From NCBI GenBank assembly GCA_944384515.1, contig CALWTU010000073.1, positions 1 through 42,506 on the forward strand: a stretch of DNA of 42,506 nt, given 5' to 3'. Numbering within the stretch: position 1 is the first letter of the stretch; each line of letters begins with the position of its first letter. The notes below the pieces were generated by a model, which saw nothing but the letters and a program-made list of their open reading frames with translations, made no database searches and had not been told where the DNA came from. The translations under genes were made by a program, and so were the position numbers. Below are positions 1-7,329 of the stretch, in pieces. The stretch comes from an uncultured Clostridia bacterium (GTDB lineage: Bacteria > Bacillota > Clostridia > Oscillospirales > CAG-272).

Positions 1-956
1 TTACGCTTGAAAACGGCAAGTACTCATTTGACTTCAAACTTCTTGACAAGTGGATAAGAATGTGCAAGAGAGTGGGTATCAAATATTTTGAGATAGCCCA
101 TCTTTACACTCAATGGGGCTGTGAGCACGCGCCGAAGGTTATGGCGACGGTGGACGGTGTTTATAAAAAGATTTTCGGTTGGGAGACTCTTGCAACAAGC
201 GATGAGTACCGCACTTTCCTGCGTGAGTATCTGACGGCGCTTCTCTCGCATATGAAAGAAAAGAGACTTGACAAAAACTGCTTCTTCCATATCTCCGACG
301 AGCCGAGCGAAGCGCATCTTGAATCATACAAGGCAGCAAAAGAACAGGTAGCGGATATTCTTAAGGGTTATACTATTATGGACGCGCTCTCAAATTACGA
401 CTTCTGGCAGCGCGGAATATGCGACACTCCCATTCCCTCAAATAACCACATTGCTCCGTTCATTGAGGGCAAGGTTCCGAATCTTTGGACATATTACTGC
501 TGCAGTCAGCAAAACAAGGTGTCAAACAGACTGATAGCCATGCCGTCATGCAGAAACCGCTCTATCGGATATCAGATGTTCAAATATGATATTGTAGGAT
601 TTTTGCAGTGGGGATACAATTTCTACTACAACTATCTGTCTGTAAATCTTATCAATCCGTTTTTGCAGATGGACGGCAACTCATGGGTTCCTGCGGGAGA
701 TGCCTTCTCTGTCTACCCGTCAGCTCAGGGCGAGGCTCTGGAGTCGCTGCGCATTATAGTTTTCCATGAAGCTCTTACCGACCTTAAGGCTATGAAACTG
801 TGTGCAAAACTCTACGATAAAGAAACGGTAGTCAAGATAATCGACGAGGAAATAGGCACCGATGTAACATTTGACGACTGCGCATACAGACCGTCTCAGA
901 TCCTCAATATAAGACAGAGAGTAAACGCTCTTATCAAGGCAAAATTAACAAAGTAA
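1..956 (+). CDS. DUF4091 domain protein, C-terminal part (5' end outside window)
   Basis: The reading frame is open from the window edge, so the first in-frame ATG (60) is not the real start. The visible 318 residues contain the typical DUF4091 end: an acidic HISDEPSE segment, then DGNSWVPAGDAFSVYP followed by an ESLR segment, which in this family follows a TIM-barrel-like region. DUF4091 proteins are glycoside-hydrolase-like, of unproven activity, and often sit in carbohydrate-use loci. What is seen is the family signature; sugar hydrolysis is inferred. The gene ends at a TAA and is followed by hairpins at 1031-1053 and 1098-1163. A signal peptide cannot be judged because the N-terminus is missing. 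Confidence 0.85.
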   Translation, partial: TLENGKYSFDFKLLDKWIRMCKRVGIKYFEIAHLYTQWGCEHAPKVMATVDGVYKKIFGWETLATSDEYRTFLREYLTALLSHMKEKRLDKNCFFHISDEPSEAHLESYKAAKEQVADILKGYTIMDALSNYDFWQRGICDTPIPSNNHIAPFIEGKVPNLWTYYCCSQQNKVSNRLIAMPSCRNRSIGYQMFKYDIVGFLQWGYNFYYNYLSVNLINPFLQMDGNSWVPAGDAFSVYPSAQGEALESLRIIVFHEALTDLKAMKLCAKLYDKETVVKIIDEEIGTDVTFDDCAYRPSQILNIRQRVNALIKAKLTK

Positions 957-1333
957 TCTCTGTGCCGGCCGACAAGCCTGAACGGCAGTCTTTAACATTG
1001 AAAACGAATTTAAATTATAAAAACCAAAATGCCGTCGCAAATTTTGCGGCGGCTAAATTAATTTATAAATAATATTGGCGCTTTTTCAGAAGCAATAAAA
1101 ACATCCGCAGTATTTTTGGCAGAGGGTTAGCAATCCTGCCCAAATAATTACTGCGGATGTTTTGCCGTCAGAATAATTCTTAAGCGATATTTTTGCCATT
1201 AATTATTACCCTCTCGCTTTTAAGCGCATATAAATACGTTTTAATATAAACTCACAGCGAGAGTATTTTATGCCAAAATTCCGCTTGTACAGACGATTTT
1301 TGACTTCGGGTAATTCAAAATATAAAAAGCAAA
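957..1333. other. intergenic region between convergent genes, with three inverted repeats
   Basis: This 377-nt stretch holds no credible gene. It contains a hairpin just after the DUF4091 stop (1031-1053), a long perfect-stem hairpin (1098-1163) and an 8-bp inverted repeat with a 37-nt loop (1211-1218 with 1256-1263). The first two probably act as terminators. The third has no clear role. Confidence 0.6.
1098..1163. terminator. probable bidirectional terminator
   Basis: A perfect 15-bp stem (1098-1112 with 1149-1163) encloses an inner GGCAG/CTGCC stem. It is flanked by T4 on the plus strand and T5 on the minus strand. It lies between the convergent DUF4091 gene and the ppx-ppk unit and could end both. 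Confidence 0.65.
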
Positions 1334-1624
1334 TTACTCCGCTTTTTCTTGGACATCTGAATTTGATGACTCGTCATCCTTTTCACAGTCGCAAACCGCA
1401 TTATCGCCGAGATTTTCATCCTGACAGTCCTCTTCTGCGCACTCTGTGCATACATCCACCGGTGCATCCGTTTTAAATACAAGCACTGCTTTCTGTGCGG
1501 CGGTTACAGCCATGGTTACAAGCTCATAACCCAAAAGAGCCATTTCATTTGATTTTTCTTCAACCGCTTTTGCAAGCTGCTTTGTCTTATGAGCATCACT
1601 TATCACTATACTTTTGTAAGTCAC
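1334..1624 (-). CDS. small DUF4177-like protein with acidic Cys-rich tail
   Basis: I start this 96-residue protein at GTG 1624. An AAAGGAG ribosome binding site lies 8 nt before it, inside the longer frame that begins at ATG 1642. The first 50 residues have the alpha/beta pattern of DUF4177-type small proteins: a KSIVI strand, a helix with NEMALLGYELVTMAV, then KAVLVFK. The remaining 45 residues are highly acidic and contain five cysteines in a CTEC-AEEDC and CDC arrangement, suggesting metal binding or disorder. It follows ppk by about 45 nt on the same strand, so it is probably the last gene of the polyphosphate unit. The fold assignment is by pattern only and the function is unknown. Confidence 0.65.
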   Translation of the reverse strand: MTYKSIVISDAHKTKQLAKAVEEKSNEMALLGYELVTMAVTAAQKAVLVFKTDAPVDVCTECAEEDCQDENLGDNAVCDCEKDDESSNSDVQEKAE

Positions 1625-1667
1625 GGTAATATCTCCTTTCATTTATTATATTTTATAATTATTGTAT

Positions 1668-3824
1668 TTATCCTTGTTTTTCAGTGAGAAAAAATTTGGA
1701 TATGCGGGACACCGCTCTTTTTATAAATCCCTTTTTCTCAGGCGTAAAATCCGTGTTTTTATGCAGTGATAAATCCGCAAAAACCTTGTGACTCTCAAGC
1801 GGTACCGGAGAATTGTCAAATTTTCTGACATAACTGCCGTCAGGCATCATTAAACTTGCCTTTGCCGTATCATTCAGCTGATTTGACAGAATCCAAAGCA
1901 GTTGGTCACGAATCTCGCTGTCATATATAGGACAGGCAATTTCAACACGGCGGTTTAAGTTTCTCGTCATAAGGTCGGCTGAGGAAATATAAAGTTTTGC
2001 GTCCTCTCTCCTGCCGAAGCAGTAAATCCTCGCATGCTCAAGATATCTTCCCACAATACTTGTGACGCTTATATGTTCGGTATATGTCGGTACGGACGGA
2101 AGAATACAGCAGATTCCTCTTATTATGAGCTCAACCTCCACGCCGCTGCAGGATGCCTCTTTCAGTTTGTCAATAATCTCCCTCTCGGTTATCGAATTTG
2201 CCTTTATGCATATATAACCGTCGCTTCCCTTTGCAATCTGTTCATCTATCAGTTTGGAAAGAGTCTTTTTTATTCCGTTCGGAGAGACGGCAAGCTCTTT
2301 ATAATCTCCATCAAGATTATTAATGAGCATATTCCTGAAAAATGATGTGGCGTCCTCGCCTATGGTTTGAGATGCGGTAATATAACTGAGGTCCGTATAC
2401 ATCTTGTTTGTTTTCTCGTTGTAGTTTCCTGTACCGATTTGAGTAATATAACTCATCTTGTTTTTGTTGCGCATTGTAATAAGGCATATTTTGCTGTGGC
2501 ATTTATAATCCTCTATGCCGTATATCACCTGACAGCCCGCCTCCTCTAACAATTTTGACCAGGAGATATTATTTGCCTCGTCAAAGCGGGCGCGCAGTTC
2601 CATAAGTACAATAACTTCTTTTCCGTTTTCCGCCGCTCTGCAAAGCGCACGGGCAATTTTGGAGGAAGATGCAAGCCTGTAAATGGTGATCTTTACAGAT
2701 ACAACATCATCTCTTTGAGCCGCCTCGTTGAGCAGCTGTATAAATGGCTCCACTGAATCGAATGGATAAAAGAGCAGCTTGTCCTTTCGACGGATTTGCT
2801 CTATAATACTGTAATTTTGACTTATATCCTCAGGCCATCTCGGACAATAAGGAGAATACATTAGCGGCGCAGACTTGCTCTGAGAAATATCGCCTATCAT
2901 TTTGTATACATATTTCATATTGAGAGGACATGAATCAAAATAAATCTGCCTTTTCTCAACATTTACCGTCTTTAATATAACCGAAAGAAAGCTGTCTGAT
3001 ATTTTTCGGTCGATTTCAAGCCGCACGGCAGACAGTCGCTCCCTCTTTTTGAGCAATTTCATCACTCTGCTTCTGAAATCCTCTTCTCCGTCCTCAAACT
3101 TATCACTGTCAAAACTTATATCTGCATTCCTTGTAACAGATATCACGCATGTCTGCTCTACCGAATATGCGCCGAACAGTTTTGATATCCACTGCAGTAT
3201 GATATTCTCCATCCTGATATAGGATAAATCCGTGTCTTCAATCTTAACATACGGTTCCAGAGCGTCCGTTATAGGCACCAAGCCCAGTGAACTCTTTCCC
3301 TTGCCGTCCTTAAGCAATGCAGTCACATAAAGGGCTTTATTAACAAGATGCGGAACCGGATGCCTCGGACCGATTATTATCGGAGATATAATAGGCAATA
3401 CACTTGTTCTGAAATATTTATAAATATACTTTTGCTCTTTTGAATTAAGCTTATCAAAGCTCAAGTCCCTTATCCCTACGCTGTCAAGGTCCTCGCACAG
3501 CGATGTATATATCTGATTTTTAAGTTTAATAAGCCCGGGAATAACGCTGTATATTCTGCTCAGCTGCTCCGACGAGGTCATTCCCGTTTTATTGTCAGTC
3601 TCATCCGGAGATATCAGCGACACATCAAAGAGACTGCCTACCCGTACCATGAAAAATTCATCAAGGTTTGCTGAAAAAATCGAGACAAACTTTAACCTCT
3701 CAAGCACGGGATTTGTCTTATCATCAGCCTCTTCCAATACACGCCTGTTAAACCTCAGCCAGCTGAGTTCTCGGTTTTGGGTGTAGGCGTACTGCTCTGC
3801 TCTTTTTTCAGAAACTTTTGACAT
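1668..3824 (-). CDS. ppk: polyphosphate kinase 1
   Basis: PPK1 reversibly transfers the terminal phosphate of ATP to inorganic polyphosphate. The 718 residues match the usual length of about 700. The family-typical N-terminus (NRELSWLRFNRRVLEEA, NLDEFFMVRV) is present, and the phospholipase-D-like C-terminal half contains CHSK with His443 as the likely phospho-accepting histidine, plus conserved ITIYRLAS, IGTGNYNEKT and SADLMTRN blocks. The start at 3824 has a GAGGG site just upstream. The gene begins inside the 3' end of ppx (70-nt overlap), so translation is probably coupled. Pairing with the opposing enzyme ppx is a classic polyphosphate operon. Confidence 0.96.
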   Translation of the reverse strand: MSKVSEKRAEQYAYTQNRELSWLRFNRRVLEEADDKTNPVLERLKFVSIFSANLDEFFMVRVGSLFDVSLISPDETDNKTGMTSSEQLSRIYSVIPGLIKLKNQIYTSLCEDLDSVGIRDLSFDKLNSKEQKYIYKYFRTSVLPIISPIIIGPRHPVPHLVNKALYVTALLKDGKGKSSLGLVPITDALEPYVKIEDTDLSYIRMENIILQWISKLFGAYSVEQTCVISVTRNADISFDSDKFEDGEEDFRSRVMKLLKKRERLSAVRLEIDRKISDSFLSVILKTVNVEKRQIYFDSCPLNMKYVYKMIGDISQSKSAPLMYSPYCPRWPEDISQNYSIIEQIRRKDKLLFYPFDSVEPFIQLLNEAAQRDDVVSVKITIYRLASSSKIARALCRAAENGKEVIVLMELRARFDEANNISWSKLLEEAGCQVIYGIEDYKCHSKICLITMRNKNKMSYITQIGTGNYNEKTNKMYTDLSYITASQTIGEDATSFFRNMLINNLDGDYKELAVSPNGIKKTLSKLIDEQIAKGSDGYICIKANSITEREIIDKLKEASCSGVEVELIIRGICCILPSVPTYTEHISVTSIVGRYLEHARIYCFGRREDAKLYISSADLMTRNLNRRVEIACPIYDSEIRDQLLWILSNQLNDTAKASLMMPDGSYVRKFDNSPVPLESHKVFADLSLHKNTDFTPEKKGFIKRAVSRISKFFLTEKQG

Positions 3825-4699
3825 AGATATCCCTCTCTGACTCCGTATTTACACACATAGATTTGCTCAGCCCTTGTCTTTTTGATTATATGCTTCAATA
3901 TCATAAATCCGGGTATAAGCGTATGAATTCTGTCCGGCTCATACTTTAAAATGATATTTACCGCATTTTTATCTGCTTTGAACAGCATATTGCACATTTT
4001 TTTAAACTGTGCCGATGTGATCTTATTTGAGTTTTCTTCAAGGGAAAAGAGTTTGGTCGCTATTTTAAGCGCCGCACGGGCGGTTCCGCCGACACAAACT
4101 ACGGTTGAACCCTCACTTAACTGCGGAAGATTTCCGTCTGCAAAATTCTTTGCAATCTCATCATCCATAAGAGTAAAAGCCTCCCCTTTCGGAAGAATTT
4201 TCTTGACACATTCACGGTAAAGGCTAAGCGAGCCGACTCTGTGGCTCTCCGCACGCTCTGCCTCTCCGCCTTTGACCGTAACAATCTCCGTGCTGGCTCC
4301 GCCTATATCAACTATAATTCCGTCACAAACTCTGTTTAAATGCATTGCGCCGTAATATGCGTACATCGCTTCCTCTTCTCCGCTTATCACCTCAACAGAA
4401 TATCCCGTAGCACGGTTCAATGCGCTTATTGCCTGTTCTGTATTTTCAATATTTCTGAGAGACGCTGTGGCGAATACCGATATATTTTTTATATTCAGTG
4501 AGTCAAGCGTTTCCTTAAACTGTGACAGTGCGAGTACAGCACATTCTATACCTTCCTTTGTCAAAATACCTTTTTCCACATATCCCGCAAGTCCTGCCAT
4601 AATCTTTTCCCTGAAAAGAATTCTGAAATTTGATTTATATGCTTCATATACGCTCAGGCGCATAGAGTTGGAGCCTATATCTACAATTGCGTATTTCAT
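3755..4699 (-). CDS. ppx: exopolyphosphatase / GppA family phosphatase
   Basis: This 314-residue protein is an ASKHA-fold Ppx/GppA phosphatase. The N-terminal phosphate-binding loop reads IVDIGSNSMRLSVYE, and the second ATPase-like motif is IVDIGGASTEI. The length matches the short single-module Ppx proteins that lack the C-terminal HD domain of E. coli Ppx. It removes terminal phosphates from polyphosphate, and some relatives act on pppGpp; sequence does not settle which. It is the first gene of the unit, with a likely promoter at 4757-4785 and a 70-nt overlap with ppk. The ribosome binding site (GAGGGG about 10 nt upstream) is only moderate. Confidence 0.92.
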   Translation of the reverse strand: MKYAIVDIGSNSMRLSVYEAYKSNFRILFREKIMAGLAGYVEKGILTKEGIECAVLALSQFKETLDSLNIKNISVFATASLRNIENTEQAISALNRATGYSVEVISGEEEAMYAYYGAMHLNRVCDGIIVDIGGASTEIVTVKGGEAERAESHRVGSLSLYRECVKKILPKGEAFTLMDDEIAKNFADGNLPQLSEGSTVVCVGGTARAALKIATKLFSLEENSNKITSAQFKKMCNMLFKADKNAVNIILKYEPDRIHTLIPGFMILKHIIKKTRAEQIYVCKYGVREGYLCQKFLKKEQSSTPTPKTENSAG

Positions 4700-4756
4700 C
4701 TGTAATCAATCCCCTCTTATAATCTCGACATAAAATATTTCTCGACATTTTTATTC

Positions 4757-4785
4757 ATTATATATTTCGGATGTGTTATTCACAA
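4757..4785 (-). promoter_or_regulatory. predicted sigma-A promoter for ppx-ppk
   Basis: On the minus strand, TTGTGA (4785-4780), a 17-nt spacer and TATAAT (4762-4757) lie about 58 nt upstream of the ppx start. Confidence 0.6.
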
Positions 4786-4920
4786 TCATATTCAAGTAAA
4801 ATTTATGTGTTATATTATGTAGTATTTGTATATTTCATCATTTTATTTTTCTCTTTGCTCTTTCGGCATAAAATATGCCTTGCCGCAATATAAGATAAGG
4901 TCCGTTTGCTTTTTGACATA

Positions 4921-4950
4921 AAAAAAGAGGGCACTCCCGTGCCCGCTTTT
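4921..4950. terminator. strong hairpin with A/T flanks, in a divergent intergenic region
   Basis: A GGGCAC-TCCC-GTGCCC stem-loop (4929-4944) has an A-run on the left and a T-run on the right, so it could terminate either strand. It lies between the divergent ppx and phosphatase promoters, where neither neighbour needs a terminator. It may end a small RNA or be a relic. Apart from this and the two promoters, 4700-5141 shows nothing else. Confidence 0.6.
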
Positions 4951-5011
4951 ATGTTTTTAAAGTACCCTTTAGGCATAAAGCCGTATTTAATTTGAAAACG
5001 GAAATTTACTA

Positions 5012-5040
5012 TTGCAGGGACAATTGATTTATGCTATAAT
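5012..5040 (+). promoter_or_regulatory. predicted extended -10 promoter for the phosphatase gene
   Basis: TATAAT at 5035-5040 is preceded by TGC, giving an extended -10. A weak -35 (TTGCAG, 5012-5017) lies at a 17-nt spacing. The phosphatase start is about 100 nt downstream. Confidence 0.6.
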
Positions 5041-5141
5041 TTTCAATATAAAAATTTATTTTAAGAATACTGAAGCTTCAGCCGAAACGGTTTATCTGTG
5101 ACAGAATATACTGTTTTGTGCTTTTTGAGAAAGGAGACGGC

Positions 5142-5603
5142 ATGATAAAAATTATGTTTGTATGCCACGGCAATATTTGCCGCAGTCCCATGGCGGAGTT
5201 TATCTTTAAAGATATGGTGAAAAATGCGGGGAGAGTGGGTGATTTTGTTATAGCCTCCTCTGCCACAAGCACCGAGGAGATATATAACGGCGTCGGAAAC
5301 CCCGTATATCCCCCGGCACGGGCGGAACTGAAAAAGCACGGCATCCTTTGCGATGGCAAAAGAGCCGTGCAGCTTCAGAAAAGTGACTATGACAAATACG
5401 ACCTTTTTATTTGTATGGACAAAAACAATCTTCAGGGCGCCGCGCGCATTTTCGGAGGCGATCCGCAATGCAAACTGAGAATGCTCCTCTCTCGGCTCGA
5501 TGTATCCGACCCGTGGTACACATCGAGATTTGATATTGCATATAATGATATCTTTACGGGATGCAAGGAGCTTTTTGATACTCTCACAAAAGATGGAAAC
5601 TAA
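5142..5603 (+). CDS. low-molecular-weight protein-tyrosine phosphatase
   Basis: The 153-residue protein has the complete LMW-PTP active site near its start: VCHGNICRSPMAE, with nucleophile Cys8 and Arg14 of the CX5R loop. The catalytic-acid motif DP is at Asp123-Pro124. The start at 5142 is chosen because AAGGAG lies 5 nt upstream; an earlier in-frame ATG at 5118 has no such site. Family members dephosphorylate tyrosine in proteins, and some homologues act on arginine phosphate. No partner kinase is visible nearby. It is a single-gene unit ended by the hairpin at 5631-5664. Confidence 0.95.
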   Translation: MIKIMFVCHGNICRSPMAEFIFKDMVKNAGRVGDFVIASSATSTEEIYNGVGNPVYPPARAELKKHGILCDGKRAVQLQKSDYDKYDLFICMDKNNLQGAARIFGGDPQCKLRMLLSRLDVSDPWYTSRFDIAYNDIFTGCKELFDTLTKDGN

Positions 5604-5627
5604 CTTTCCGACATATGAAAAATCGGT

Positions 5628-6983
5628 TTAAGGCAGAAGAAACTCATCCTCTTCTGTCTTTTTTCTTCCGATAAAAGAGACAATCACGAATAAATATGTA
5701 AGCACTGCAATTTCTGCGCAGGCGTGATATATCAAAACCTTTAAATAGTCTGTCTGTGTCGACAAAAATGCCTCCACTCCCATAAGCAACACAAAGCACA
5801 CTATCCCGATAAAGTTTAGTTTATGTATCTCTTTTTGCCGGATAAGCGCTGTCAGAACCATTGAAAGTCCGAGGAAACTGAATAACAGACATATAATCTG
5901 AAGGGCAAGCTTTGTGTCGGATGTCATGGTGACAAAATATATACCTCCCTCCATTATCTCGCTTATAAAGTAATCTCTGATATGAATGGATATCTCTTTA
6001 CCGATATTTAAGACGACCTGAGATAGAGCGGCGATGAAAACTCCGAGTGAGAACAGCTTGCTCTGCCTTTGCCTCAAAAATTCATAACCGAAATAACTCA
6101 AAAACATAATGTAGGCAACATTTACATAAACTTTGAGAATCGAGAGTGCTGATACAAGCATGACCGCTTGCGCCTCGCTCTCTGAATTTGCTTCTGTCAT
6201 CACGGTCAAAAAAGCATAGACTGCATAGATAAGAATTGACACGGCGAGAGTTATAAGTGCGGATTTTGAGATAAAGTGATTTGTATTATTACTCGATTTT
6301 TCCAGCAGTGAAAAAAGCAAATATAAAAGCGACAAAAATACAAAAAGCAAAAGGTAATATATCAGTATTAAAAAAATATTTGCAGGCAATGCCGCGCTCT
6401 CCCTCACCGGGACAGGCCAAAAAATTAACGAGGCAAACGAAATACCAAAGAGCAACAGAAACCAAAGGGCAAGCCTGCCGATGTTTTTAAATACGCAACT
6501 TATATAATCTTCTCTGTCCATTATCGAGTAGTTAAAGTATATATTGTGTTTGCGGAAGGAGAAGATAACATATATTCCGACGGATAGAACCAAGACCGAA
6601 AATATGTTGCCGAACTTTCCCTGAATGTAAAACTCCGAATTGCCGATATACAGTGCTATGGGCAGTGATGCGGCAAAAATCAGCGATAAGATCTTTACCT
6701 CCAAAACCAAGGCACGCCCGTAAAAAATACTCTCTTTCTCTGTAATATACTCATCCTTCGGCGTGCGTAAGTAACGGAAAAGTCCGAGCGCAAAAACAAC
6801 AATTCCCGCCAAAATAACAGCGCCTTCCGGTATAAGATGTATGAGATACACAGGATTATCTGAATTTTTCAGTATAACCGCAACTCTGAGGGCAAAAATC
6901 AGCGCCGAGATCAAAGCGGACATTACTATGGCATTTTTTGAAATTTTTCCTCTTTCTTTTTCAATTCTCTCATCGTAAAACAT
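5628..6983 (-). CDS. polytopic membrane protein of unknown function
   Basis: The protein has 451 residues when started at ATG 6983, which has a GGGAGGGG site 5 nt upstream. The longer frame would need a TTG at 6998. About 12 hydrophobic segments span the whole length (examples: VMSALISALIFALRVAVIL near residue 20, then LILIYYLLLFVFLSLLYLLF), separated by short charged loops. I see no catalytic or transporter motif. It starts 2 nt after the XRE regulator stop, and its ribosome binding site lies in the last codons of that gene, so the two are translationally coupled. Such regulator/membrane-protein pairs are frequent in Bacillota; the role here is unknown. Confidence 0.75.
   Translation of the reverse strand: MFYDERIEKERGKISKNAIVMSALISALIFALRVAVILKNSDNPVYLIHLIPEGAVILAGIVVFALGLFRYLRTPKDEYITEKESIFYGRALVLEVKILSLIFAASLPIALYIGNSEFYIQGKFGNIFSVLVLSVGIYVIFSFRKHNIYFNYSIMDREDYISCVFKNIGRLALWFLLLFGISFASLIFWPVPVRESAALPANIFLILIYYLLLFVFLSLLYLLFSLLEKSSNNTNHFISKSALITLAVSILIYAVYAFLTVMTEANSESEAQAVMLVSALSILKVYVNVAYIMFLSYFGYEFLRQRQSKLFSLGVFIAALSQVVLNIGKEISIHIRDYFISEIMEGGIYFVTMTSDTKLALQIICLLFSFLGLSMVLTALIRQKEIHKLNFIGIVCFVLLMGVEAFLSTQTDYLKVLIYHACAEIAVLTYLFVIVSFIGRKKTEEDEFLLP
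5631..5664 (+). terminator. terminator of the phosphatase gene
   Basis: A 10-bp stem with one G-U pair (5631-5640 with 5650-5659), a 9-nt loop and a T6 tract. It lies inside the 3' end of the convergent membrane-protein gene. Confidence 0.7.
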
Positions 6984-6985
6984 TT

Positions 6986-7177
6986 CTACCCCTCCCAAAA
7001 CAACTCGTCAAGAGTAACACCGAGTTCCCTGCAAATTTTAACGCACAGCGCAATTGTAGGATTGTATGTGCCGGTTTCAATCATATTTATGGTTTGCCGT
7101 GATACGCCTATTTTTTTTGCCAGATCTGTTTGAGATATTTTTTTCAAGGTACGAGCCTTTCTCATTTTTTCGTTCAT
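6986..7177 (-). CDS. small XRE-family transcriptional regulator
   Basis: This 63-residue protein is essentially one helix-turn-helix domain: RKARTLKKISQTDLAKKIGV, then SRQTINMIETGTYNPT, ending in LGVTLDELFWEG. It matches the compact COG1476 type of regulator. ATG 7177 is chosen because AGGAG lies about 10 nt upstream and homologous regulators begin this way; the longer frame from 7228 runs through the promoter. It precedes and is coupled to the membrane protein. A dyad overlapping its own -35 suggests autoregulation. It probably controls only this two-gene unit. Confidence 0.9.
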   Translation of the reverse strand: MNEKMRKARTLKKISQTDLAKKIGVSRQTINMIETGTYNPTIALCVKICRELGVTLDELFWEG

Positions 7178-7199
7178 CTCGGTCACTCTCCTTTTTTTC

Positions 7200-7241
7200 A
7201 TTATACTCTGAAAATTGAAGTTTGTCAATTATATTTGACAA
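7200..7241 (-). promoter_or_regulatory. consensus promoter overlapped by a dyad operator
   Basis: On the minus strand, TTGACA (7228-7223), a 17-nt spacer and TATAAT (7205-7200) form a perfect sigma-A promoter. The -35 is one arm of the inverted repeat TTGTCAA-N6-TTGACAA (7222-7241). The predicted start (about 7193) falls almost on the AGGAG site, so the leader would be very short. Confidence 0.8.
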
Positions 7242-7250
7242 TTTTTCAGT

Positions 7251-7286
7251 AAAAAAGATACGCAAAACTGATTTGCGTACCCTTTT
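7251..7286. terminator. bidirectional terminator downstream of the GH2 gene
   Basis: An 8-bp perfect stem (7259-7266 with 7272-7279) has an A6 run on the left and a T5 run on the right. It ends the minus-strand GH2 gene, whose stop is about 50 nt away. Confidence 0.8.
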
Positions 7287-7329
7287 TAAACACATCTGCC
7301 GAAAAACAACTATGTGAGCGGTATACTCT

